Shown here: one piece after another, positions 1 to 5,786 of the stretch
Position numbering within the stretch: the stretch's first letter is position 1
Layout: every line of letters begins with the position of its first letter
Assembly: GCA_019245555.1 (NCBI GenBank)
Contig: JAFARH010000446.1
Span: forward strand, 1-7,246
Reading direction: 5' to 3'
DNA length: 7,246 bases
From: Betaproteobacteria bacterium
Lineage (GTDB): Bacteria > Pseudomonadota > Gammaproteobacteria > Burkholderiales > SG8-39
Notes under the pieces: model-generated
What the model saw: the letters and a program-made list of their open reading frames with translations, nothing else
Told to the model about the DNA's origin: nothing
Databases searched by the model: none
Translations under genes and position numbers: made by a program

Positions 1-535
1 CGGCGGCGTTGGCGAAGATCTCCATCGCCACGTGCAGCGTGCCGTACACGCCGGATGACGAATAGTTGATCTTGCCCGGATGTGCCTTCGCGGCATCGAC
101 GAAGTCCTTCACCGATTTGTACGGCCCATCGGCGCGCACCACGAGCACCGTCGGATCCGCGGTGACGAGCGCGATCGGTGCGAAGTCCTTCAATTCATAC
201 GGCGGCTCCTTGCCGTTGATCCGATCCGCCACCGGGAAGATGGAAATCGACGAGAGGCCCATCAGGATCGTGTAGCCGTCCGCGGGGCCTTTCGCGACCG
301 ATGCCATGCCGACTGCGCCCCCCGCACCCGGGCGATTGATGAGCACCACCGGCTGCTTCAGTGACTTCTCCATGATCGAGGCGAGCGGACGGCCGACGAT
401 CTCGGATACGCCGCCTGGCGGGAACGGCACGACCATCGTGATCGGCTTCGACGGATAGGCGTCCTGCGTATACCCATGAAGCGACCAGGCAGCAGCTGCG
501 GCCACCATGGCAGCAATGACGTTTCGTCTATCCAT
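1..535 (-). CDS. Bug/TctC-family tripartite tricarboxylate transporter substrate-binding protein, partial (C-terminus off the left edge)
   Basis: Periplasmic receptor that would capture a small organic acid for a TctA/TctB-type transporter or for sensing. The 178 visible residues start at the ATG at 535-533, which has a strong GGAGGAGGAG ribosome-binding stretch directly upstream. Residues 1 to about 26 form a signal peptide: basic MDRR, then an Ala-rich hydrophobic run, with cleavage likely near TQDA/YPSKP. The mature part opens with the family hallmarks: KPITMVVPFPPGG (30-42), the ligand-pocket segment PGAGGAVGM (69-77) and ADGYTILMG (85-93). Family members usually run to about 320 residues, so roughly 145 are missing at the window edge; this is not a real truncation. 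The position after PFPPGG that often carries Asp in this family has Glu (E45). No tctA or tctB is visible. It is divergent from the amidohydrolase gene, which suggests a shared substrate (inference). The ligand cannot be read from the sequence. Confidence 0.93.
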   Translation of the reverse strand, partial: MDRRNVIAAMVAAAAAWSLHGYTQDAYPSKPITMVVPFPPGGVSEIVGRPLASIMEKSLKQPVVLINRPGAGGAVGMASVAKGPADGYTILMGLSSISIFPVADRINGKEPPYELKDFAPIALVTADPTVLVVRADGPYKSVKDFVDAAKAHPGKINYSSSGVYGTLHVAMEIFANAA

Positions 536-545
536 CTCCTCCTCC
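536..545 (-). promoter_or_regulatory. Strong Shine-Dalgarno of the Bug receptor gene
   Basis: Read on the minus strand this is GGAGGAGGAG, a tandem match to the anti-SD core that ends directly against the ATG at 535. Its first GGAGG lies about five bases from the start codon. It fixes the start of the receptor gene and points to efficient translation. Confidence 0.7.
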
Positions 546-594
546 AAAGAGTGTTGCCGCCAAGGTTAGCGGAACGGAAGATTGCAGGCCACCT
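536..594. promoter_or_regulatory. Divergent intergenic control region between the Bug receptor and amidohydrolase genes
   Basis: These 59 nt are all that separates the two oppositely oriented start codons, so promoters for both genes must lie here or run into the coding regions. I see no convincing -35/-10 pair and no clear operator dyad. The amidohydrolase side has only a weak ribosome-binding candidate (AGG at 586-588 region, with GGAACGGAAG further upstream). Assignment as a regulatory region rests on gene layout only. Confidence 0.4.
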
Positions 595-1476
595 ATGAGC
601 GAAATCAAAGACTGCATCGCGCCCGACCGCAATCCACGCCGTCCGCACATCAAGGTACCCAAGGGCTCAGTGGATACGCACGTCCATGTCTTCGAGCCCC
701 GCTATCCCCTATCGCCCGCGCGCGGCTACAACCCACCAGCCTCCACGCTCGGCGATCTGAGGCATCTGCACGCTACGCTCGGCATAGACCGCGTCGTATT
801 CACGCAACCTTCCGTATATGGCATCGACAACTCCGCGATCGTCGATGGCATGAAAGCGCTCAACCGCGAAACGCCCAACCGCGCGCGCGCCGTGGTCGCG
901 CTCGACATGAGCTTCACTGACGCTCAGCTCGCGGAGCTCGACGCCGTCGGCGTTCGCGGCGTGCGGCTCAACACCGACAACAAAGGCGGCATGCCGATCT
1001 CGTTCGAGGACATTCCCGAGCTCTCGGCGCGCATCCGGCCCTTCCACTGGCACCTGGAGTTTCTCTTTCCGGGGAAAGACATCGTCGAGCTCATGCCGGT
1101 GTTCACTTCGCTCGCCATCCCGACGTCGATCGCGCACTTCGCCTACCAGCCGGCAACCGCCGGCGTGAAGGCGCCGGGTTTTCTCGCGCTCATCGAGCTA
1201 GCGAAGCGCGGCAATACCTGGATCAAGATCTCCGGTGCAAATCGAGTCAGTCGCGGCGACCTGCCGCCGTACGACGACGTGAAGCCGATGGCACAGGCCC
1301 TCATCGCGGCGGCGCCCGAGCGGATCATGTGGGGCACCGACTGGCCTCATCCCAACAAGTACGTCGTCAACCCGAACGACGGCGATCTCGTCGATGCCTT
1401 CGGCGACTGGGTTCCGGACGAGGCGATGCGCCGCCGCATCCTGGTCGACACCCCCGGAGCCTTCTACCGGTTCTGA
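595..1476 (+). CDS. Amidohydrolase-superfamily TIM-barrel hydrolase, LigI-like (COG3618 type)
   Basis: A complete 293-residue metal-dependent hydrolase of the group that contains 2-pyrone-4,6-dicarboxylate (PDC) lactonase LigI. Landmarks: VDTHVHVF with H29 and H31 at the end of strand 1; GVRLN with R124; IAHF with H181; NRVSR with R217; and the strand-8 motif MWGTDWPHPN with the catalytic Asp D249 and H252. From memory, LigI of Sphingomonas uses His31, His33, His180, Asp248, Arg124, Arg217 and His251, so the core is well matched and the length is normal. LigI also uses Arg130; the aligned residue here is K130 in NTDNKGG, so the substrate may be a related lactone or carboxylate rather than PDC. 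No signal peptide, so it acts in the cytoplasm. The ATG at 595 was chosen because it gives the normal short N-terminus before the HxH strand. Divergent from a carboxylate-type receptor, which fits a catabolic pair (inference). Family confident; substrate unknown. Confidence 0.9.
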   Translation: MSEIKDCIAPDRNPRRPHIKVPKGSVDTHVHVFEPRYPLSPARGYNPPASTLGDLRHLHATLGIDRVVFTQPSVYGIDNSAIVDGMKALNRETPNRARAVVALDMSFTDAQLAELDAVGVRGVRLNTDNKGGMPISFEDIPELSARIRPFHWHLEFLFPGKDIVELMPVFTSLAIPTSIAHFAYQPATAGVKAPGFLALIELAKRGNTWIKISGANRVSRGDLPPYDDVKPMAQALIAAAPERIMWGTDWPHPNKYVVNPNDGDLVDAFGDWVPDEAMRRRILVDTPGAFYRF

Positions 1477-1557
1477 AATAGGCTGTTACAGCTTTTGCAG
1501 TTTCTGCGTTCTCTTCGGCTGTCCTCGCGCGTCAAATGATCATCACCATCAGCAACC

Positions 1558-1561
1558 GGAG
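1558..1561 (+). promoter_or_regulatory. Ribosome-binding site that decides the start of the Pro/Tyr-rich protein
   Basis: GGAG lies directly against the first in-frame ATG (1562), which leaves no spacer, but six bases before the ATG at 1568 and nine before the ATG at 1571. The start is therefore more likely 1568 (or 1571), giving an MMKKIL or MKKIL signal-peptide beginning. Confidence 0.5.
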
Positions 1562-1567
1562 ATGAAC

Positions 1568-1858
1568 ATGATGAAGAAGATCCTGATCACCGTCGGCGCC
1601 GCCGCCGCCACGCTCGGCTCGGGCCTCGCTCTCGCCAATCCGCCGCACTGGGCGCCGGCCTATGGCTATCGTGCTCATTACCGTCCTTATTACGTCGCAC
1701 CGCGGCCGGTCTATGTAATGCCGGCGCCGCGCTACGTGTATGCGCCGCCTCCCCCGGTCGTGTACCCGTACTACGCGGCGCCGGCCGCAGTCATCGCAGC
1801 ACCAGCATTTCCACCTGCGGCGCCCGGCGTTTCGATTCGCCTGCGTCTCCCGCTGTAG
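1568..1858 (+). CDS. Small exported Pro/Tyr-rich protein of unknown function
   Basis: A 96-residue protein whose function I do not recognise. Residues 1-23 are a textbook signal peptide: MMKK, a hydrophobic core, then GLALA before NPPHW, with cleavage after A23. The mature 73 residues hold about 19 Pro and 11 Tyr, with no Cys, in short irregular units such as YRPYYVAPRP, RYVYAPPPP and VYPYYAAP, ending in a beta-like tail GVSIRLRLPL. Similar small secreted Pro/Tyr proteins are common in Burkholderiales and are usually left as hypothetical or PXPV-type proteins. There is no lipobox Cys or membrane anchor, so it is periplasmic or surface-exposed, perhaps envelope-associated (inference). It lies 91 nt after the amidohydrolase and 60 nt before msrB. 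Starts at 1562 or 1571 are possible; 1568 is preferred from the GGAG spacing. The signal peptide, low-complexity composition and RBS make it more likely real than a GC-rich artefact. Confidence 0.75.
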   Translation: MMKKILITVGAAAATLGSGLALANPPHWAPAYGYRAHYRPYYVAPRPVYVMPAPRYVYAPPPPVVYPYYAAPAAVIAAPAFPPAAPGVSIRLRLPL

Positions 1859-1870
1859 ACTTGTCAGGAA

Positions 1871-1900
1871 CGTTCCCGCCGCGCGACTAAGGCGGGAACG
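1871..1900 (+). repeat. Perfect 10-bp inverted repeat upstream of msrB (leader hairpin, operator or weak terminator)
   Basis: CGTTCCCGCC at 1871-1880 is the exact reverse complement of GGCGGGAACG at 1891-1900, separated by a 10-nt loop. It lies 12 nt after the stop of the Pro/Tyr-rich gene and ends seven nt before the AAAGGAG ribosome-binding site of msrB. There is no T-run behind the right arm, so it is not a standard intrinsic terminator. A shorter palindrome, GGAACGTTCC (1867-1876), overlaps the left arm. It could be a leader hairpin, an mRNA-stabilising stem or a protein-binding dyad. Confidence 0.6.
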
Positions 1901-1918
1901 CATCCTGAAAGGAGACCA

Positions 1919-2470
1919 ATGGAACGGCGCACCCTGCTTAAAGCACTCGCGCTCGCATTCATGGCGAGGCAAGCGCACGCCGCCCCGCCAAAAACCATGA
2001 AAGACGTCGAAGCGTTGCAGAAAGACTGGAAGACCTTCCTGCCGACGGGTGCGGCTACGCCCTCGCCCACCGAGCCGGTGAAACTCTCGAAAGACGAATG
2101 GCGCAAGAAACTTCCCGGCCAGTCGTACAGCGTGCTGCGCGAGGAAAGCACCGAGCGCGCGGGGACGAGCCCGCTCAACAACGAGAAGCGCGCTGGCATC
2201 TTCGCCTGCGCGGGCTGCGACCTGCCGCTCTTCACCTCCGACATGAAGTTCGACTCGGGCACCGGCTGGCCATCCTTCTTCACCAGCATCCCGGGTGTCT
2301 TCGAAACCAAGTCGGACCGCTACCTGATCTATGAGCGCACCGAGTACCACTGCAAGCGCTGCGGCGGCCATCACGGCCACCTTTTCGACGACGGCCCGCC
2401 GCCGACTGGTTTGCGGTACTGCAACAATGGCGTCGCGCTGAAGTTCATCCCCAGGGACGCCAAGGCCTAA
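1919..2470 (+). CDS. msrB: Exported peptide-methionine (R)-S-oxide reductase (MsrB)
   Basis: Reduces methionine-R-sulfoxide in proteins back to methionine. The 183-residue protein has an N-terminal export signal: MERRTLLKAL resembles a twin-arginine (Tat) motif, followed by a hydrophobic run and QAHA before APPK (cleavage near residue 21). A linker to about residue 54 leads into the MsrB domain: LSKDEWRKKL (57-66), zinc ligands C97/C100 (CAGC) and C145/C148 (CKRC), DSGTGWPSF with W117, HHGHLF (151-156), and the catalytic nucleophile C168 in GLRYCNNGVALKF. These five are the only cysteines. The resolving Cys found in E. coli-type SGCGWPSF is Thr here (T115), so recycling must use another route. 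The ATG at 1919 is backed by AAAGGAGA five to nine bases upstream. It lies downstream of another exported protein and probably repairs periplasmic proteins (inference from the signal). Confidence 0.93.
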   Translation: MERRTLLKALALAFMARQAHAAPPKTMKDVEALQKDWKTFLPTGAATPSPTEPVKLSKDEWRKKLPGQSYSVLREESTERAGTSPLNNEKRAGIFACAGCDLPLFTSDMKFDSGTGWPSFFTSIPGVFETKSDRYLIYERTEYHCKRCGGHHGHLFDDGPPPTGLRYCNNGVALKFIPRDAKA

Positions 2471-2489
2471 GTAGTTCTCTCAGCGGAGC

Positions 2490-2521
2490 CGCCGCGCAGG
2501 ATTCGCGAGTCCTGTGCGGCG
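2490..2521 (+). terminator. GC-rich hairpin behind msrB, probable transcription terminator
   Basis: The arms 2490-2501 and 2510-2521 pair over 12 bp with one G:U pair (2496/2515), enclosing an 8-nt loop, TTCGCGAG. The hairpin begins 20 nt after the msrB stop. No T-run follows (CACACTCCG), so it is not a canonical Rho-independent terminator, but stems like this often mark 3' ends in GC-rich genomes. It separates msrB from the pdh operon. Confidence 0.5.
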
Positions 2522-2657
2522 CACACTCCGCCCGATGCACGCTGTTCCGCAGGTCCCGCTGCACGCCGGAATCAATTCGCGGATAATTTGTCCCACTTGT
2601 AACCCCATCAGCTCACGTCCTCACAAGGGGCGAGGCTGAAACTTGAAAGGGACTGCG
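2522..2657 (+). promoter_or_regulatory. Presumed promoter and leader region of the pdh operon
   Basis: This non-coding stretch between the msrB hairpin and the first pdh gene must hold the operon's promoter if the hairpin ends the upstream transcript. The best -10-like hexamer is GATAAT at 2582-2587, but no good -35 lies 16-18 bp upstream, so the promoter may depend on an activator or be read by another sigma factor. AAAGGGA at 2646-2652 is the ribosome-binding site; its five-base spacing selects the ATG at 2658 over the in-frame TTG at 2643. I found no PdhR-like dyad. Confidence 0.35.
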
Positions 2658-3749
2658 ATGACCGTCGCTGCCTCATTCGAGATACGGTTTACTCGGTACC
2701 TCCTACCGGATGGCCGGGAAGCCGCTGATCTCCCCTCTTTTGCCTCCGATCCCCGCGCGCTTGTGCCCGATTACCGCGCGATGGTTTTCATGCGCGCGCT
2801 CGACGCCAAGGCCGTTGCCATGCAACGCACCGGGCAGATCGGCACCTACGCTTCCACGCTAGGCAAGGAAGCGATCGACGCGGGCATCGGGCGCGTCCTC
2901 CACAAGGAGGATGTGCTCCTGCCGAGTTATCGCGAGAGCGGCGTCCTCATGCTTCGAGGTGTCTCGCCGCATCGCACGCTCCTCTACTGGGGCGGCGACG
3001 AGCGCGGCAACGTCTTCCCCGAGTCGCCTCGCGACTTTCCCTTCAACGTCCCCATCGGCACCCAGCTTCCGCATGCCGCCGGCGTCGCCTATGCGATGAA
3101 GCTGCGCAAGGAACCGCGAGTGGCGCTTGTCATGTGCGGCGACGGCGCCACCTCCAAGGGCGACTTCTATGAAGCGATGAACGCCGCCGGCGTCTGGCAG
3201 CTGCCGCTGGTGATCGTCGCCGTGAACAATCACTACGCCATCTCGGTGCCGCGCCACATGCAAACGAAGGCGCAGACCATTGCCCAAAAAGCGATCGCTG
3301 CCGGCATCGACTGCGAGCAGGTCGACGGCAACGACTTGATCGCGGTTCGTGACGGCGTCGGCCGCGCGGTCGAGAAAGCGCGTACCGGCGGTGGCCCGAC
3401 CCTGGTCGAAGCACTGACCTATCGCCTCTCCGACCACACCACCGCCGACGACGCGACACGCTATCGCAGCGCCGAAGAAGTGGCACAGCACTGGAAAGAA
3501 GAACCGATCCTCCGACTTCGCACCTGGTTGCACGCGAAAGGCGCCTGGGCGCAGGAGCAGGAACAGGCGCTCGCCAAGGATGCGGCCGTGCACGTGCAAA
3601 AGATGGTGCAGGCCTACCTCGAAACACCGCCGCCCGGACCCGAGCAGATGTTCGAGCATCTCTATGCGAGCCTGCCGAAGCAGTACATCGGCCAGGTGAC
3701 GCAACTGACGGAAGAAGCGGAGAGCCATGTCGAACATCACGCTGGTTGA
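2658..3749 (+). CDS. pdhA: Pyruvate dehydrogenase E1 component, alpha subunit
   Basis: Alpha subunit of a heterotetrameric thiamine-diphosphate (ThDP) 2-oxoacid dehydrogenase, which decarboxylates pyruvate and passes the acetyl group to E2 lipoate in the cytoplasm. The 363 residues match the family's usual length. The ThDP/Mg motif begins at CGDGATSKGDF (160-170) and ends in NN (190-191), followed by HYAISVPR (192-199). The conserved loop YRLSDHTTADDATRYR (255-270) corresponds to the phosphorylation-loop region of the mitochondrial enzyme. The upstream segment QIGTYASTLGKEA (60-72) is also typical. The AAAGGGA ribosome-binding site fits the ATG at 2658; a TTG at 2643 would add only five residues. 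The last 23 nt overlap the beta-subunit gene, so translation is probably coupled. Branched-chain 2-oxoacid dehydrogenase E1 alpha is the main alternative, since the two families are close. I favour pyruvate from overall style, not from a decisive residue. Confidence 0.88.
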   Translation: MTVAASFEIRFTRYLLPDGREAADLPSFASDPRALVPDYRAMVFMRALDAKAVAMQRTGQIGTYASTLGKEAIDAGIGRVLHKEDVLLPSYRESGVLMLRGVSPHRTLLYWGGDERGNVFPESPRDFPFNVPIGTQLPHAAGVAYAMKLRKEPRVALVMCGDGATSKGDFYEAMNAAGVWQLPLVIVAVNNHYAISVPRHMQTKAQTIAQKAIAAGIDCEQVDGNDLIAVRDGVGRAVEKARTGGGPTLVEALTYRLSDHTTADDATRYRSAEEVAQHWKEEPILRLRTWLHAKGAWAQEQEQALAKDAAVHVQKMVQAYLETPPPGPEQMFEHLYASLPKQYIGQVTQLTEEAESHVEHHAG

Positions 3750-4707
3750 GGGCATCAACCTCGCGCTGACGCGCGCCATGCAGGACGATGAAAGCGTCGT
3801 CGTGCTCGGCGAAGACGTCGGCCTGAATGGCGGCGTGTTCCGCGCCACTGCCGGACTGCAGCAGCGCTTCGGGCGCGAGCGCGTCGCCGATACGCCGCTT
3901 GCCGAGGGACTGATCGCCGGCATGGCGGTCGGCATGGCCGCCGAAGGATTAAAACCCGTCGCCGAGATCCAGTTCGCCGGTTTCGCTTATCTCGCGATCG
4001 ACCAGATCCTGAACCACGCCGGTCGCCTGCGTCACCGCACCCAGGGACGCCTCTCGTGCCCGATGGTGCTGCGCACGCCGTGCGGCGCCGGCATCCACGC
4101 GCCCGAGCATCACTCCGAAAGTCCGGAAGCGATGTTTGCGCACATCCCAGGCATTCGCGTCGTGTATCCGTCCTCTCCGGCCAAGGCCTACGGCCTGTTG
4201 CTCGCCGCGATCCAAGATCCGGATCCGGTGGTTTTCCTGGAACCGTCGCGCTTATACCGGCGCTTCAAGGAAGAAGTAGTCGACGACGGCGCGCCGCTTC
4301 CGCTCGACAAGGCGTTCGTCGTGCGCGAAGGCACCGATGTCACGTTCGTCGCCTGGGGCGCAATGCTGCACGAAGCGCTCGAGGCGGCCGATGAGCTTGC
4401 TGCCGACGGTCTCTTCGCCGAGGTGATCGACCTCGCGACGCTCAAGCCCATCGACTTCGACACCGTTCTCGCGTCGGTGAAGAAGACCGGGCGCTGCGTC
4501 GTGATCACCGAGGCGCCGCGCACCTGCTCGCTGGCATCGGAGATTTCCGCCAATATCTCTGAACAAGCACTGCTGAATCTGCTGGCGCCGGTGGAGCGCG
4601 TGACGGCCTTCGATACCGTGACGCCGATGTTCCGGCTGGAAGAGAAGTACATGCCGGACTCGGCGAGGATCATCGCCGCCGCGCGCAAAGTCATGGAATA
4701 CCAGTAG
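3727..4707 (+). CDS. pdhB: Pyruvate dehydrogenase E1 component, beta subunit
   Basis: Partner of the alpha subunit; together they form the alpha2-beta2 E1 with ThDP at the interface. The 326 residues are of normal length. Visible motifs are LGEDVG (27-32), DTPLAEGLIAGMAVGMA (55-71) with E60 as the likely cofactor-activating Glu, HAPEHHSESPEAMFAHIPG (124-142) with the active-site His pair H128/H129, VVYPSSPAKAYGLL (145-158), VITEAPRTCSLASEI in the C-terminal transketolase domain, and the usual terminal FDTVTPMFRLEEKYMPD. The ATG at 3727 lies inside the end of the alpha gene and has GGAG at 3719-3722, so it can be translated independently as well as by coupling. Its stop codon TAG shares its last base with the GTG start of E2. 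A branched-chain dehydrogenase beta subunit is the alternative; the complex type is certain, the substrate less so. Confidence 0.9.
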   Translation: MSNITLVEGINLALTRAMQDDESVVVLGEDVGLNGGVFRATAGLQQRFGRERVADTPLAEGLIAGMAVGMAAEGLKPVAEIQFAGFAYLAIDQILNHAGRLRHRTQGRLSCPMVLRTPCGAGIHAPEHHSESPEAMFAHIPGIRVVYPSSPAKAYGLLLAAIQDPDPVVFLEPSRLYRRFKEEVVDDGAPLPLDKAFVVREGTDVTFVAWGAMLHEALEAADELAADGLFAEVIDLATLKPIDFDTVLASVKKTGRCVVITEAPRTCSLASEISANISEQALLNLLAPVERVTAFDTVTPMFRLEEKYMPDSARIIAAARKVMEYQ

Positions 4708-5786
4708 TGCGGGTCTTTAACCTGCCCGACCTTGGCGAGGGCCTGCAGGAAGCCGAGATCGTCGAGTGGCACGTGAAGCCCGGCGACTCGCTCGAGGCCG
4801 ACCAGGCGATGGTCTCGATGGAGACCGACAAGGCGATCGTCGAAGTGCCCGCGCCCTTTTCCGGCAAGGTGGAGAAACTCTTCGGCGATGCCGGTACCAA
4901 GATCCACGTCGGCGCTCCACTGATCGGTTTTGAAGGCGCGGTTGCCGACACCGGCACGATCGTCGGCGACCTCGCGACGAAGAAAGCCGCGCCGGCGAAG
5001 GCACCGGCACCTGCTCAGCGCACCGAGGTGAAAGCTACGCCCGCCGTGCGCGCGCTGGCGCGCAGCCTGAATGTCGATCTCGCCGCCGTCGACGCCACCG
5101 GTCCCGGCGGAACGGCGACCACCGAAGATGTGAAGCGCGCAGCGCGTGCGCCCCTTGCCGCGCCGCAGGGCCCCCAAAAAGGCATGCGCGCGACGATGGC
5201 GCGCAACATGGCGCTTGCGCACCAGGAAGTCGCCGCGGTCACGGTCATCGACGATGCCGATGTCGATCACTGGCCGAAGGGGACTTCAGCGCTGGCGCGC
5301 TTAGCCAGGGCAATCGCGGTCGCAGCGAAAGCCGAACCCGGCATCAACGCTTGGTACGACTCCAAGTCGGACGCGCGTACCGTGCGCGAAGAAGTCGACC
5401 TGGGAATCGCGGTCGACCTGCCGGACGGCTTGCTCGTGCCGGTGCTGCGCAACGCGCACAAGATCGCCAATGCCACCGCCGAGCTCGAGCAACTGGTGGC
5501 AAAGGCCCGGGAGCGAACGCTCTCGCCGGAGATGCTGCGCGGCGCGACGATCACGCTCTCCAACTTCGGCGCGATCGGCGGCCGCTATGCCTCGCCGATG
5601 GTCGTGCCGCCGCAGGTCGCGATCCTCGGCGCAGGACGCATCGAGAAACGGCCGGTCGTGGCAAAGGATGGCTCGCTCGCCGCGCATCGCGTGCTGCCGC
5701 TATCGCTGACCTTCGACCATCGCGCCGCCACCGGCGGTGAAGCCGCCCGCTTCCTTAACGCGGTGAAGAAGGACCTTGAGAGCTAA
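4707..5786 (+). CDS. pdhC: Dihydrolipoamide acetyltransferase (E2) of the 2-oxoacid dehydrogenase complex
   Basis: Core E2 that carries the lipoyl arm and transfers the acyl group to CoA. The 359 residues comprise one lipoyl domain (1 to about 77: FNLPDLGEGLQEAEI, with ETDKA placing the lipoyl lysine at K42), an Ala/Pro/Lys linker (about 90-108), a peripheral-subunit-binding domain (about 110-146: TPAVRALARSLNV ... TGPGGTATTEDVKR) and the catalytic domain (about 158-359, including RATMARNM, ITLSNFGAIGG and FDHRAATGG). The catalytic His is H338. The usual HxxxDG motif reads HRAATG, with Thr342 where Asp is expected. One lipoyl domain and a short linker make it smaller than many E2 chains. The GTG start shares its G with the pdhB stop (TAGTG), indicating tight coupling; there is no good separate ribosome-binding site. 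No E3 (lpd) gene follows. Its last 32 nt overlap the convergent ATPase gene. Substrate class (acetyl or branched acyl) is inferred from the E1 genes. Confidence 0.9.
   Translation: MRVFNLPDLGEGLQEAEIVEWHVKPGDSLEADQAMVSMETDKAIVEVPAPFSGKVEKLFGDAGTKIHVGAPLIGFEGAVADTGTIVGDLATKKAAPAKAPAPAQRTEVKATPAVRALARSLNVDLAAVDATGPGGTATTEDVKRAARAPLAAPQGPQKGMRATMARNMALAHQEVAAVTVIDDADVDHWPKGTSALARLARAIAVAAKAEPGINAWYDSKSDARTVREEVDLGIAVDLPDGLLVPVLRNAHKIANATAELEQLVAKARERTLSPEMLRGATITLSNFGAIGGRYASPMVVPPQVAILGAGRIEKRPVVAKDGSLAAHRVLPLSLTFDHRAATGGEAARFLNAVKKDLES

Noticed and set aside
1480..1494. Small hairpin (6-bp stem with one G:U, TTA loop) just after the amidohydrolase stop, followed by a few T residues
   Set aside because: The stem is short and the T-run is broken (TTGCAGTTTC), so it is too weak to call a terminator.
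1394..1567. N-terminally extended version of the Pro/Tyr-rich protein starting inside the amidohydrolase gene
   Set aside because: The extension would bury the signal peptide, and the GGAG spacing supports a start at 1568.
1532..2380. A long open frame on the minus strand across the Pro/Tyr-rich gene and msrB
   Set aside because: Its translation is Arg-rich and low-complexity with no recognisable domain, and it lies antisense to a clear MsrB domain; it is a GC-rich shadow frame.
2582..2593. GATAAT followed by TTGTCC as a promoter for the pdh operon
   Set aside because: GATAAT lacks a matching -35, and TTGTCC lacks a matching -10 at 16-18 bp; kept only as a weak note within the leader region.
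2643..2657. TTG start for pdhA five codons upstream
   Set aside because: The AAAGGGA ribosome-binding site lies inside this stretch at the right distance for the ATG at 2658.
2859..3935. Long minus-strand open frame antisense to pdhA and the start of pdhB
   Set aside because: No domain motifs, and it opposes two unmistakable dehydrogenase subunits; shadow frame from high GC at third codon positions.
4188..5270. Long minus-strand open frame antisense to pdhB and pdhC
   Set aside because: No family resemblance, and the plus-strand genes carry full motif sets; shadow frame.
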